From: Sphingobium trunci
Lineage (GTDB): Bacteria; Pseudomonadota; Alphaproteobacteria; Sphingomonadales; Sphingomonadaceae
Length of the DNA: 64,000 nt
NCBI RefSeq assembly: GCF_022664535.1
Contig: NZ_JAKUJY010000006.1
Location: forward strand, 124,001-188,000
Reading direction: 5' to 3'
Under the pieces are notes generated by a model. That model worked only from the letters and a program-made list of their open reading frames with translations. It had not been told where the DNA came from and made no database searches. Positions 1 through 8,645 of the stretch are shown here, in pieces. Position 1 is the first letter of the stretch. Each line of letters begins with the position of its first letter. A program made the translations under genes and the position numbers.

Positions 1-369
1 CTTGGGCGAGAAGGTGAAATAGCCCGCCAGCGCCACCAGCAGCGCGGGCATCAGCCCCGCGAGGATGGAAGGGTCGACCCGCTGCAACAGCCATGCGCCG
101 CCGATCGATCCCATGAACGCCGCGATGACCGGCCATTTATAGGCCCGCAAATCCATATGCCCGGCCCGCGCATAGGCGATGCAGGCGCCGAACGTGCCGA
201 GCGCGCTTTGCAGCTTGTTGGTCGCGACCGCCGGGACCGGGGGAATCCCGGCGGCGAGCAGGGCGGGCAGGGCGATCAGCCCGCCGCCGCCCGCCATCGC
301 GTCGATACAGCCCGCCATCAGCGCGGCCGCCATCAGGAAGGCAATGGTTTCAGGGGAGGGGATCATCAT
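1..369 (-). CDS. TSUP (TauE/SafE, YfcA-like) membrane permease, N-terminal part, cut by window edge
   Basis: Reading leftward from the ATG at 369 gives 123 in-frame codons running off the window edge. The N-terminus is hydrophobic and carries the repeat-start signature of the sulfite exporter TauE/SafE superfamily: a helix followed by a DAMAGGGG-type glycine run (residues about 23-31), then VATNKLQSALG. These are multi-spanning inner-membrane proteins that move organosulfur or other small anions; the substrate cannot be read from sequence. ATG codons are doubled at the start, so the first residue is uncertain by one. Only the first half of a protein of usually about 250 residues is present. 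Confidence 0.85.
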   Translation of the reverse strand, partial: MMIPSPETIAFLMAAALMAGCIDAMAGGGGLIALPALLAAGIPPVPAVATNKLQSALGTFGACIAYARAGHMDLRAYKWPVIAAFMGSIGGAWLLQRVDPSILAGLMPALLVALAGYFTFSPK

Positions 370-421
370 CGACCAGACGGGCTGAGCTTCGCCCGATCAA
401 ACGGACAGGACCGGAAAAGCC

Positions 422-1450
422 TCAATAAGCCCGCGCGATGGCGAATTCGACCGCCTCCGTCAGCGCCGCCTTGGCCTTGCCATTGTCGAACATGCCCAGC
501 GCGTCGATCGCGCGCTGGCCATAATGGCGGGCGCGGGCCAGCGTGTCGGTAATCGCGCCGGTCCTGCGCAGCAGGCCGGTCGCATAGGCCAGGTCTTCGT
601 CGCTCACCCGGTTGCCCGCGATCGCCGCCTTCCAGAAGGCGCGATCCTCGTCGCCTCCCCGCGCATAGGCCAGGATGACCGGCAGCGTGACCTTGCCGTC
701 GCGGAAATCGTCGCCCGCATCCTTGCCCATGGTGGCGCCGTCCGACTCATAGTCGATGGCGTCGTCGATCAGCTGGAAGGCGATGCCCAGGTTGCGGCCG
801 TAAACGTCCAGCGCCTGCTCCTCCGCCTCGTTGCGGTCGGCGACCACGGCGGAAATGCGGCAGGCGGCGGCGAACAGGGCAGCGGTCTTGGCACCGATGA
901 TGTCCAGATATTGTTCTTCGCTGGTGTCGATCTTGCGCTGGGCGGTGAGCTGGTTGACCTCGCCCTCCGCGATCACGGCGGAGGCGTTGGAGAGGATCTT
1001 CAGCACCTTGAGCGACTCCGCCTCGACCATCAGCTCGAAGGAGCGGGAGAAGAGGAAATCGCCCACCAGCACGCTGGCGCTGTTGCCCCAGATGATGTTG
1101 GCGGTCTTGCGGCCCCGGCGCAGCCCCGATCCGTCCACCACATCGTCATGCAGCAGGGTCGCGGTGTGGATGAACTCGACGGCGGCGGCCAGCTTGTAGT
1201 GGCGCGACCCCGCATAGCCGACCAGATCGGCGCAGGCGAGCGTCAGCATCGGCCGCATCCGCTTGCCGCCGCCCGCGATCAGATGGCCCGCCAGTTCGGG
1301 GATCAGCGGAATGCGCGACTGCATCCGGTCCAGGATGACGGCATTCACCTGGTTCATGCCGTCGGCGACCAGCGCCATCATGGGGGTGAGCGAAGGCGCG
1401 CTGCTGGCGCGGCCGATGGGATGGACATTGCCGGTGGCGGGTGCGGTCAT
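422..1450 (-). CDS. ispB: Long-chain trans-polyprenyl diphosphate synthase (octa-/decaprenyl type)
   Basis: A 342-residue all-alpha prenyltransferase that extends farnesyl or geranylgeranyl diphosphate with IPP to make the ubiquinone side chain. Both Mg-binding aspartate motifs are present: DDVVD at 102-106 and DDAID at 229-233. The GGKRMRP substrate-binding motif is at 61-67. The residue five positions before the first Asp motif is a small Ala (97), which in this family fits a long product; sphingomonads typically carry Q10, so decaprenyl is likely (inference). An in-frame upstream extension to 1507 exists, but the ATG at 1450 gives the usual family length. Confidence 0.93.
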   Translation of the reverse strand: MTAPATGNVHPIGRASSAPSLTPMMALVADGMNQVNAVILDRMQSRIPLIPELAGHLIAGGGKRMRPMLTLACADLVGYAGSRHYKLAAAVEFIHTATLLHDDVVDGSGLRRGRKTANIIWGNSASVLVGDFLFSRSFELMVEAESLKVLKILSNASAVIAEGEVNQLTAQRKIDTSEEQYLDIIGAKTAALFAAACRISAVVADRNEAEEQALDVYGRNLGIAFQLIDDAIDYESDGATMGKDAGDDFRDGKVTLPVILAYARGGDEDRAFWKAAIAGNRVSDEDLAYATGLLRRTGAITDTLARARHYGQRAIDALGMFDNGKAKAALTEAVEFAIARAY

Positions 1451-1564
1451 GACAAGCGCCATGTGGCGGTGCAAAATGCTAAAGGCAAGCGGGAATAGCT
1501 TGCGCAAGGCCCCGGAAGCGGCAAAAAGCGCGAGAGTTTTGATCGACGCATCACCGGGAGCCTT

Positions 1565-1597
1565 GAAAGCGGTTCCCGCTTTTCGGGCGTGATGCTC
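1565..1597. repeat. Short dispersed extragenic palindromic repeat, copy 1
   Basis: Lies between the divergent ispB and chorismate mutase genes. It contains GGTTCCCGCTTTTCG followed a few bases later by GATGCTC, with an imperfect hairpin (GAAAGCGG against CCGCTTTTC). A second element with the same core order occurs at 47378-47417. Shared sequence at two unrelated intergenic sites suggests a small genome-wide repeat family; similar GGTTCCC-containing palindromes are common between alphaproteobacterial genes (general knowledge). Confidence 0.5.
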
Positions 1598-1611
1598 CGC
1601 CGGAGGACATA

Positions 1612-1896
1612 GTGGACGAGACCCTGAAGCGCTATCGCGAGAGCATCGACAATATTGACGCGGCGCTTGTCTTCATGCTGGCCGAGCGGTTCAAGATCAC
1701 CCAGGCCGTGGGCGAGCACAAGGCGACGCACGACCTGCCGCCCGCCGATCCGGGCCGGGAGGAGCGCCAGATCGCCCGCCTGCGCCAGCTTGCGACCGAC
1801 GCCCATCTCGATCCCGACTTCACCGAGAAATTCCTGCGCTTCATCATCGACGAGGTGATCCGCCATCATGAAAGGCTGCGCGAAAGGCAGGCCTGA
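1612..1896 (+). CDS. Monofunctional AroQ-type chorismate mutase
   Basis: A 94-residue all-helical protein converting chorismate to prephenate for phenylalanine and tyrosine synthesis. It aligns along its length with the mutase domain of the E. coli P-protein. Expected active-site residues are present: Arg9, Arg26, Lys37 and the Asp46-x-x-Arg49-Glu50 group. There is no dehydratase or dehydrogenase domain, so it is a free-standing AroQ enzyme. The start is GTG at 1612 with CGGAGGA eight to ten bases upstream. No other aromatic amino acid gene is adjacent; ispB is divergent and the EamA gene convergent. Confidence 0.88.
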   Translation: MDETLKRYRESIDNIDAALVFMLAERFKITQAVGEHKATHDLPPADPGREERQIARLRQLATDAHLDPDFTEKFLRFIIDEVIRHHERLRERQA

Positions 1897-1898
1897 CT

Positions 1899-2795
1899 TC
1901 AGGCCGGTTCGGATAATTCCTCTTCTCGCGAGGGCCGCGCCGACCGGCCCAGCATGACGCCGCCCAGCGCCAGCGCGAAACCGGCGATCTGCACCGGTCC
2001 CAGCCTCTCGCCGAACAGCAGCCACGCCTCGATCGCGGCCAGCGGCGGCACCAGCAGCAACAGCATCGACATGCGCGTCGGCCCCTGATGCCGCACCAGC
2101 CACACCAGCAGCGACAGTCCGCCCGCCGACAGCCCCAGCACGGACCAGCCGATCCCGATCCACAGGATCGGCGTGCCGTCCCATCGATATTCGCCCGCCA
2201 GCAGGGTCGCGGCCACGGCCACCAGCGCGCCGCCCGCATTCTGCACGGCGCCCGAAACGGCTATGCCGTCCCCGGCGATCGCGCCCCGCTGGACCAGCGT
2301 GCCGCCCGCCATCGCCAGCACCGCCACCATCCCGGCGATCGCGGGCAGCAGGCCGACCCCGGCCCCGCCCGAACGCTCGATCGCGGGCAGCAGCACGCAG
2401 CCCACGCCGACGATCGCGATGGCCAGGCCGCCCCACGCCCGTCCCGGCAGGCGATCCCCCAGCAGCAGGACGCTCGCCACCGCGACCATCAGCGGCTGGA
2501 GCGCCCCGATCAGCGCCATGATCCCGGCCGGCATGTCATGGCTCACCGCCCACCAGCTCAGGGTCAGGTAGACGCCGTGCAGCATCGCGCCCGCCGTCAG
2601 GTGCAGCCCCAGCCGACGGCCACGGGGCAAGCCCTGCCGGGCGCAGATCGCCGCGCCCGCCAGCAGCAACGTCGTCAGCGTCAGCCGTATCGCCAGCGCC
2701 AGCTCCGGCGCGGCATGCGGCACCACCGCCCGCGCGACGATGAAGCCGGTGGACCAGATCAGGACGAACAGCACTGAGGCAAGCAGGGCGATCAT
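1899..2795 (-). CDS. EamA/DMT-superfamily transporter
   Basis: A 298-residue hydrophobic protein with about ten predicted transmembrane helices in two EamA repeats. The first repeat begins with VLIWSTGFIVARAVVP and the second after about residue 150. The family exports metabolites or amino acids; the substrate is unknown. It starts 49 bases downstream of ccmB on the same strand and probably belongs to the metallopeptidase-ccmA-ccmB transcript. It ends three bases from the chorismate mutase stop, leaving no room for a terminator between the convergent genes. Confidence 0.88.
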   Translation of the reverse strand: MIALLASVLFVLIWSTGFIVARAVVPHAAPELALAIRLTLTTLLLAGAAICARQGLPRGRRLGLHLTAGAMLHGVYLTLSWWAVSHDMPAGIMALIGALQPLMVAVASVLLLGDRLPGRAWGGLAIAIVGVGCVLLPAIERSGGAGVGLLPAIAGMVAVLAMAGGTLVQRGAIAGDGIAVSGAVQNAGGALVAVAATLLAGEYRWDGTPILWIGIGWSVLGLSAGGLSLLVWLVRHQGPTRMSMLLLLVPPLAAIEAWLLFGERLGPVQIAGFALALGGVMLGRSARPSREEELSEPA

Positions 2796-2844
2796 GCCGC
2801 GCCTTTGGCCGATGGACGCCCCATTGTCGATGCGCGGGGGAAAA

Positions 2845-3492
2845 CTATTCCCGGCCCGCCCGGATCGCGGCTCCTCCGGCGATGGGCGTGATCGCCACCA
2901 GCAGCAGCGACGCCGCCCCCAGGAATTTGAGCGCCGCCCCGCTGCCGTCGCCCAGCGTCCCCGCGCCGAAGATCAGCAGGGGCACCGCCAGCGGCAGCGC
3001 CAGCAGCCCCGACAGCGCCCCGCTGGACCGCAGGCCAGCGGTCAGCGTCGCCACCAGCAGCCCCAGCGCCGCCAGCGCAGGCGTCCCGATCAGCAACCCC
3101 AGCTCCAGCAGCCCGATGGTCCCGCCGTCCAGCTTGAGCAGCGCCGCGGCCGGCAGGGTGGCGATCATCAACGCCGGGCCAAAGCCCGCCCAATGCGCGG
3201 CCAGCCGGGCCAGCACCACCATTTCCTCGCCGATCCCGCGCAGCGCGATCTGGTCCAGCACGCCCGCATCGCGGTCGGGCGCGACCAGTCGGTCCACCGG
3301 CAGTAGGCTGGCCAGCAACGCCGCGATCCACAGCATCCCGCCGCCCGTCCGCCGCAGCAGCGCCGCATCCGGCCCGACCGCGAAGGGATAGAGGCTGGCG
3401 ACCAGCAGCAGGAAGGCGACCGGCAGCCACAATCCCGCCGACTGCAAGGCCTGCCGCAGATCGCGCGCCGCGAGGGTCAGCAACAGCCTCAA
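2845..3492 (-). CDS. ccmB: Heme exporter membrane subunit CcmB, TTG start
   Basis: A 215-residue membrane protein with six hydrophobic segments. The N-terminus (ARDLRQALQSAG) and the mid-protein PVDRLVAPDRDAGVLDQ region are typical of CcmB. With CcmA it forms the ABC module of cytochrome c maturation system I, which releases heme-loaded CcmE. The start is TTG, overlapping the ccmA stop as TTGA (3492-3489), so translation is coupled. A longer in-frame reading exists but would run through ccmA. No ccmC, ccmE or other ccm gene lies in the window. Confidence 0.9.
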   Translation of the reverse strand: MRLLLTLAARDLRQALQSAGLWLPVAFLLLVASLYPFAVGPDAALLRRTGGGMLWIAALLASLLPVDRLVAPDRDAGVLDQIALRGIGEEMVVLARLAAHWAGFGPALMIATLPAAALLKLDGGTIGLLELGLLIGTPALAALGLLVATLTAGLRSSGALSGLLALPLAVPLLIFGAGTLGDGSGAALKFLGAASLLLVAITPIAGGAAIRAGRE

Positions 3493-4097
3493 ACGCCGTC
3501 CTCCGCCGCCGCCAGATAATCCGCCATCGCCAGCACCACCGGCGTCACCAGCGGCAATGGCTGGTGCGACGCGGCGATGACGATCCCGCCCCGCCCGATA
3601 TGGCCCGCCACCGCCTCGCCCAGCAGCCCCAGCGCCGCATCGTCGAGGCCATTGCCCGGCTCGTCCAGCAGCCACACCGGCGCGCCCCCCGCGATCACCC
3701 GCGCCAGCGCCGCCCGCCTGCGCTGCCCGGTGGAGAGCATCCGCACCGGCACGTCCGCCAGCGGCTCCAGCGCCATCGCGGCCATCGCCCGGTCCAGCGC
3801 TTCGGGCGCCGCCCGGTCGAGCCGCGCCCAGAAGGCCAGCGCCGCCCGCAGGGGCTGTTCCATGTCCAGCGCCAGCCGCTCGTCGGCCAGCGCGACCCGG
3901 CCATGCCGCTCCACCGTCCCGGCGGCGGCGGGCAGCAGGCCCGCGCAAATCCGCATCAGGCTGGACTTGCCGATCCCGTTCGGCCCCTTCAGCAGGGCGC
4001 TGCCGCCCGGCTCCATCGCCAGGTCCACGCCCCGGAACAACAGCCGCCCGCCGCGCACGCAGGCGACGCCGGACAGGCGCAATCCCACCCGGCTCAT
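3489..4097 (-). CDS. ccmA: Heme exporter ATPase CcmA
   Basis: A 202-residue ABC ATPase. Walker A is GPNGIGKS at 38-45, an LSTGQRRRAALARV signature follows, and Walker B is VWLLDEPGNGLD. The short length and position directly before ccmB identify it as CcmA, which powers release of holo-CcmE during c-type cytochrome assembly. Its ATG overlaps the stop of the upstream metallopeptidase gene by four bases (ATGA), and its own stop overlaps the TTG start of ccmB, giving a three-gene translationally coupled run. Confidence 0.92.
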   Translation of the reverse strand: MSRVGLRLSGVACVRGGRLLFRGVDLAMEPGGSALLKGPNGIGKSSLMRICAGLLPAAAGTVERHGRVALADERLALDMEQPLRAALAFWARLDRAAPEALDRAMAAMALEPLADVPVRMLSTGQRRRAALARVIAGGAPVWLLDEPGNGLDDAALGLLGEAVAGHIGRGGIVIAASHQPLPLVTPVVLAMADYLAAAEDGV

Positions 4098-4519
4098 AGG
4101 GTGACCATGTCCTCCAGCACATGCATGTCGAGGTCGGACAGGCCGAAATGATGGCCGATCTCATGCACCACCACATGGGTGATCAGCATGTCCAGCGGCA
4201 CCCCGGTTTCCACCCATTCGTCCAGCAATGGGCGGCGGAACAGGTGCACGGTCGGCGGCTGGTCCCCGGTCTGCACCGGCTCGCCCACCGGCCGCCCGCT
4301 GTACAGGCCGGTCAGGCCGAAGGGATCGTCGATCTCCATCTCCTTCAATATCGCCGGGTCGGCGAATTCCTCGACGAACAGCAGGAGGTTGGAAAGATGG
4401 GCGCGGAACGGTTCCGGCAGCCGCGACAGCGCCTTGAGCGCCAGGGCTTCGATCTCCTCGCGCGTCGGCGCGAAGCGGGGCGGTTGACCGGCATCATCCA
4501 TATTGGAGACATAAAGCAT
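4094..4519 (-). CDS. Small zinc metallopeptidase of the minimal HExxHxxGxxD (DUF1025-like) family
   Basis: A 141-residue soluble protein with the zincin motif HEIGHHFGLSD at 119-129, matching HExxHxxGxxD (His119, Glu120, His123, Asp129). This is the pattern of the short bacterial metallopeptidase family found beside ccm genes in many alphaproteobacteria; the physiological substrate is unknown. It is first in a leftward operon with ccmA and ccmB, overlapping ccmA by four bases. The start could be the ATG at 4519 or the in-frame ATG at 4501. Confidence 0.85.
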   Translation of the reverse strand: MLYVSNMDDAGQPPRFAPTREEIEALALKALSRLPEPFRAHLSNLLLFVEEFADPAILKEMEIDDPFGLTGLYSGRPVGEPVQTGDQPPTVHLFRRPLLDEWVETGVPLDMLITHVVVHEIGHHFGLSDLDMHVLEDMVTL

Positions 4520-4594
4520 GTTCCGAATCGTCTGGAAACAGCCGAACCATCGGAAAATGGGTTAATCTCGACGGATCAGACAAGGAATTGAGCG

Positions 4595-4882
4595 ATGATC
4601 GCGAAGCTGGGCGAGGAAGAACGGGCGCTGGCGCTGAAGGACCTGCCCGAATGGACCCCGGTCCAGGAACCGGAGGGCATACGCCGCCTGTTCACTTTCA
4701 AGGATTTCGTGGGCGCCTTCGGCTTCATGACGAAGGTCGCGCTGCTGGCGGAAAAGGCCGACCATCATCCCGAATGGTCGAACGTCTACAACCGGGTGGA
4801 CATCGTCCTCACCACCCATGATGCGGGCGGGCTGTCCCGCCGCGACATCGATCTCGCCACGCAGATCGATGCCCTGCTGTAG
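4595..4882 (+). CDS. phhB: 4a-hydroxytetrahydrobiopterin dehydratase (pterin-4-alpha-carbinolamine dehydratase)
   Basis: A 95-residue protein. It dehydrates 4a-hydroxytetrahydropterin so the cofactor of aromatic amino acid hydroxylases can be recycled, and is the same fold as DCoH. The family core is obvious: [24 protein letters not shown] and [17 protein letters not shown], with the paired catalytic histidines at the HHPEW motif. No phenylalanine hydroxylase gene is nearby. It is divergent from the metallopeptidase operon, with about 75 bases between. Confidence 0.93.
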   Translation: MIAKLGEEERALALKDLPEWTPVQEPEGIRRLFTFKDFVGAFGFMTKVALLAEKADHHPEWSNVYNRVDIVLTTHDAGGLSRRDIDLATQIDALL

Positions 4883-4887
4883 CGGGG

Positions 4888-5484
4888 TCAGTCCGAAGCA
4901 TTGCCCTCGATCCGGTCGTCATATCCACTGAGCGCGGCGATGACGGCCGGATCGCGGGCATAGCGTTGCCGCAGCATCGCCAGCCGGCCATCGGTCCCGG
5001 TGCACAGTTCGGCGATATTCTCCTGCAGATAGGCGCGCCGCTCCGCATCATAGGCTTCCTCGCCCCGGAAATGGTCGCAACCGTCGCGATCGACCATGAA
5101 GCGCGTCACCTCGTCGGGGAAGGGCGTGGGATCGGCCGCGCCGTCCGCGGGCGGCAGGTCGGGCACATAGGCGGGCGGCGGAATGTTGACGACGGAGGGC
5201 TTCATCGGCAGCAACCGGACGTCCGCCGGGGGCACCGGACGGGCCTTCGCCGCCTGCGGGCCGTCGGCCGCCGCAATGGCCACCGTCCCCGGAACCCCGG
5301 CGGTGGCGGGATCGACCTCCGGCAGGATCGGGTCGCGGTTGGGGGGCAGCATCGCCGATTGCGCGGCGCCGGCCGGCCCGGACCGCTCCTCCGCCCCGGC
5401 GCCCGCATGGCCGCCGGAGGCAGGCGAACAGCCCGCGACCAGCACCAGAAGACCGACCGGAAACAGCTTCGCCCCTACGCTCAC
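4888..5484 (-). CDS. Predicted lipoprotein, unknown function
   Basis: A 198-residue protein with a lipoprotein signal peptide: SVGAKLFPVGLLVLVAGC, lipobox LVAGC with Cys19. A low-complexity Pro/Ala-rich linker follows. The C-terminal part (about 125-190) has two cysteines in DGCDHFRGEEAYDAERR and AELCTGTDGRL, then LRQRYARDP, a compact region seen in small alphaproteobacterial envelope proteins of unknown role. Its ATG overlaps the stop of the patatin gene by four bases, so the two are co-translated. I do not recognise a function. Confidence 0.75.
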   Translation of the reverse strand: MSVGAKLFPVGLLVLVAGCSPASGGHAGAGAEERSGPAGAAQSAMLPPNRDPILPEVDPATAGVPGTVAIAAADGPQAAKARPVPPADVRLLPMKPSVVNIPPPAYVPDLPPADGAADPTPFPDEVTRFMVDRDGCDHFRGEEAYDAERRAYLQENIAELCTGTDGRLAMLRQRYARDPAVIAALSGYDDRIEGNASD

Positions 5485-7814
5485 CCAATCTCCTCTCGCA
5501 AACCGGCAATCAAATCAGCGACATGGTCGAGTCGCTGCTCCTCTTCATCGAGGATCGCCAGGAAAGCGGTCCGCCTATACTGGTGGACCAGCTCCTGCGA
5601 AAGCCGGTTTGCCGCGGGATATGCCGAAATCACGATATCCAGCAGCCGCTCCACCCCATGCAGCCGCCCCCAGAGATAGTCGTTTTCCCGGTAGGCCCGG
5701 CTGAAAAAGGCGCCGAAATTGTTGAATTCGATGCCTTTCAGCGTCGCTTCCGCGCCGCCGGAACGGATCGCGCCGCAATCTTCCGGCGAAATCCGGTCGA
5801 CCTTGACGGGATCATATTCGTCCATCGCGTCGCCCTGCAGCAGCGGCAGGGTGGCGATGTCGTAGAAGGGGAAGCCGAGATAGGCGAGCAGCATGGTCCG
5901 CCGTTCCGCCTTGGGCAGCGCGGCGAGCGCGTCGGCCAGCATCATGTCGGCCGCCTCGTCCCGCTCGCGCAGGCCGCGCAGGTCCGACACGGCTTTCAGC
6001 GCGGCGCCCGCATCGTTGGGCACTTCGCGCGCCGCCGCGCGGATGTCGCCATTGTAGAAGTCGATCCCCTCGCACTCGGTATAATGCGACATGGCCGCAT
6101 AGATGGCGTCATGCATCGTCTGGACGACGGTCTCGTCGGCCGTCGCCTCCACCTCCAGCGTGTCCGCCAGCCGCCGCGCCAGGAAGCGCAGGCGGCGGAT
6201 GCGAAAGCTCAGGTCATGTTCGCGGAAAAAGCCGACCGGCGCGGAGTTCCGCCCCACATCCTCGATCAGCCGGTCCGCGCCGATCGAGCGCACATGGGTC
6301 CAGAGCGCCTGCCGGTAGCTTTCCCGCATCAGCGGGCTTTCCTCGCCGCTCAGGCGGAACAGCAGGGCGGCCAGATCCTCGACGATGCCCGACAGCTTCA
6401 GATGGCCATAGGCGGGAAAGGCGAAACCGGCGGAATTCGCCGCCCGCTGCTGCGCCTTGGCGCGCCAGGCCGACAGGCGGGCGGGGGTGGGCCGGTCCAG
6501 GAACAGCATCCCGCCGACGGCGCTCTCCACCTCGGCCTCGATCCCCGGCCGCAGCGCGTTCAATATCCGCGCCATCCGCCGGATGCGCGTGCTGTGCCGG
6601 TCGATCGCCTCCAGATTGTCGCGGATCGGCTGTTCGCGCGGAATGTCGCTCAGCGCGCCGAAGATGGTGCGGAAAAAGCCCGGCAGGGGCGCATCCTCGC
6701 CCGTGGGCTTGTCCTCCGCCTCGCCCTGGCGGTTGAGCTGGATGGAACGATGGCCGGGCTTGGGATCGATATAGACGAAGCGCCGGTCGACCTCGCGGCG
6801 CGACGGCCGGTTCCGGAGCGCGCCGATGGCCTGGGCGAAGGGCGCGTTGGCCAGCACCGAACCGTCGATCAGCACCGCGTCCTCGGCCTGTCCGCGCGCC
6901 GCATGGCGGGGGAGCACGCGGGCCAGGAAGCGGTCGCGCGCGGGCCAGGCGCGGTGGCGGCGCTTCAGCACCCGGTCCAGCTCGCGCACGGTGAAAGGGG
7001 GAAAGGCGCCGGGGAAACTGGCCGTCGCCCGCGCCGCGAAGGCCAGTTCGGCGGGATCGGCGAACATCCGCTCACCCCGGCCCCGCGCGCGAAAGCCGAT
7101 CGACAGGCGATGCTCGGTCTCGATCACCTGCGGCGGGCTGTTGAGGTTCAGGCTCTGCGGATGCCCCTCGAAATCGGTGACGGTCACGAACAGGTCGAGC
7201 GGATGCCCCTCCGGCAGCAGCGCCGGGCCGCGCTCGGTCGCTTCCATCGCGTCGAAGGCGTCCAGGATCATGGCGGTGAAGATCTCCCCGCCAAAGGGCG
7301 GCTCGAACCAGCGGGAGCGGATGAAATGGGACAGTTTGTGCCGCACCTCCTCGCGCGTGTCGGGGGCGACGGTGCGCTCCACCGTGTCGCCCGGCTTGCG
7401 CGCCGCCATCCAGACCAGCGGCGTCGCCCAGATCTTGGTGATCCGCCGCGCGGGCCGGGCGTCGGGGTCCAGCAGCCGCTCGACATCGGCATTGTCCAGC
7501 CACATGTCGGTCAGCGGATCGAGCGACTGGCCCGTCTCGATCGCCTGCGCCAGGAATATGCCGTTGATGCCGCCCGCGCTCGCCCCGGCGATGATGTCGG
7601 GCATGACGCGCAGGCGGATGCCGCTGGCCTCTTCCAGCGCCTTGAGCAGGGCGTGATAGACCGCCTCGCTGCTGTTTCCCGGCGGCACCCCGTCGTGGAA
7701 GGCGCGGCTGGCCCGCGCCAGATGCCAGATTTCCTTGGTGATGCCGTGCATGTAGACGGCCAGGCTGATCCCGCCATAGCAGACCAGTGCGAGCCTGAGT
7801 TCCCGCTCTTTCAT
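5481..7814 (-). CDS. Patatin-related protein with C-terminal DUF3376-type region
   Basis: A 777-residue protein. The N-terminus RLALVCYGGISLAVYMHG is the glycine-rich oxyanion stretch in its variant form for the patatin-related (TIGR03607-like) group. The nucleophile elbow GASAG (GxSxG) follows in IIAGASAGGINGIF, and the catalytic Asp is in LIDGSVLANAPF. The remaining roughly 450 residues are helical and match the DUF3376 type in length and position. Acyl-ester hydrolase activity on lipids is likely; the substrate is unknown. An in-frame extension upstream of 7814 enters the neighbouring gene and is rejected. It is coupled to a lipoprotein gene downstream. Confidence 0.85.
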   Translation of the reverse strand: MKERELRLALVCYGGISLAVYMHGITKEIWHLARASRAFHDGVPPGNSSEAVYHALLKALEEASGIRLRVMPDIIAGASAGGINGIFLAQAIETGQSLDPLTDMWLDNADVERLLDPDARPARRITKIWATPLVWMAARKPGDTVERTVAPDTREEVRHKLSHFIRSRWFEPPFGGEIFTAMILDAFDAMEATERGPALLPEGHPLDLFVTVTDFEGHPQSLNLNSPPQVIETEHRLSIGFRARGRGERMFADPAELAFAARATASFPGAFPPFTVRELDRVLKRRHRAWPARDRFLARVLPRHAARGQAEDAVLIDGSVLANAPFAQAIGALRNRPSRREVDRRFVYIDPKPGHRSIQLNRQGEAEDKPTGEDAPLPGFFRTIFGALSDIPREQPIRDNLEAIDRHSTRIRRMARILNALRPGIEAEVESAVGGMLFLDRPTPARLSAWRAKAQQRAANSAGFAFPAYGHLKLSGIVEDLAALLFRLSGEESPLMRESYRQALWTHVRSIGADRLIEDVGRNSAPVGFFREHDLSFRIRRLRFLARRLADTLEVEATADETVVQTMHDAIYAAMSHYTECEGIDFYNGDIRAAAREVPNDAGAALKAVSDLRGLRERDEAADMMLADALAALPKAERRTMLLAYLGFPFYDIATLPLLQGDAMDEYDPVKVDRISPEDCGAIRSGGAEATLKGIEFNNFGAFFSRAYRENDYLWGRLHGVERLLDIVISAYPAANRLSQELVHQYRRTAFLAILDEEEQRLDHVADLIAGLREEIG

Positions 7815-7857
7815 GGCCCAGTGAATCGCAGAGCCAGGCCGGCTTGTCGAGTGAAAC

Positions 7858-8556
7858 TCAAGCCGGCATGAACTCCGCCCAGATCGGCAGATGGTCCGAC
7901 GCCCGCCGCGCCGCCGCGCTGTCATGCACGCCGCTGTCGACCAGCTTCAACTGCCCGCAATGCATGATGCGGTCCAGCCGCGCCACGGGCCTGCGCGCAT
8001 GGAAGGACCGCCCGCACGGGGCGAAATGATAGTGGCGGGCAAAGTCGGCCAGGCAGCCGCGCTCCGCGCTCCATTCGTTCAGATCGCCCATCAGCACGGT
8101 CGGCATCTTCTCGCGCAGCCCCGCCGCATGGATCACGGCGGCGGCCTGCTTGCGGCGCCACAGGCCGGACAGGTCGAGATGCATGCCGAAGATCCGCAGG
8201 CTCGTCCTGCCCAGCTTCACTTCCGCCATGGTCGCGCCGCGCGGCTCCAGGCAGGGCAGGTGCAGCACGTCGTGCGCGCCGACCTCCACCTCCTTGCGCA
8301 CCAATATGGCATTGCCGTGCCAGCCCATGGAATCGACCTGCACGTTCAGCGGCACCGGCCTGTAGGGGCTGATCGCTTCCAGCAGCCAGGGCGGCAATGC
8401 GGCGGTCCTGACCCCGAAGCGCCGGTCGGCCTCCTGCAGCGCGATCACGTCGGCGTCGATCTCGTTCAGCACGTCGATCACCCGTTCGGGCACCCGGCGC
8501 CGGTCGGTGCCGATGGCCTTGCGGATATTGTAACTGGCCACGCGAATGGATTTCAT
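7858..8556 (-). CDS. Endonuclease/exonuclease/phosphatase (EEP) family protein
   Basis: A 232-residue protein with the EEP motifs in order: RVASYNIRKAIG (Asn), DVIALQEADRR (Glu metal ligand), FGMHLDLSG, VLMGDLNEW (Asp/Asn) and RASDHLPIWAEF (Asp-His dyad). It could act on phosphodiesters such as DNA, lipid headgroups or nucleotides; sequence does not decide. There is no signal peptide, so it is probably cytoplasmic. It is divergent from radA, with about 90 bases between. The start ATG at 8556 is preferred over the in-frame 8658, which would add a non-homologous tail. Confidence 0.87.
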   Translation of the reverse strand: MKSIRVASYNIRKAIGTDRRRVPERVIDVLNEIDADVIALQEADRRFGVRTAALPPWLLEAISPYRPVPLNVQVDSMGWHGNAILVRKEVEVGAHDVLHLPCLEPRGATMAEVKLGRTSLRIFGMHLDLSGLWRRKQAAAVIHAAGLREKMPTVLMGDLNEWSAERGCLADFARHYHFAPCGRSFHARRPVARLDRIMHCGQLKLVDSGVHDSAAARRASDHLPIWAEFMPA

Positions 8557-8645
8557 GCCGAAACAATGCGCCAATCCCGCGACTGTTTCCAAGCGAAGAT
8601 GCAAAGAAGATTTGTGTTCCGCATATGTTCTGATATGCGTCGCCC

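Noticed and set aside
5523..7871. Long open frame on the plus strand across the patatin gene
   Set aside because: It is antisense to a gene with clear patatin motifs; high GC makes such shadow frames common and its translation shows no domain.
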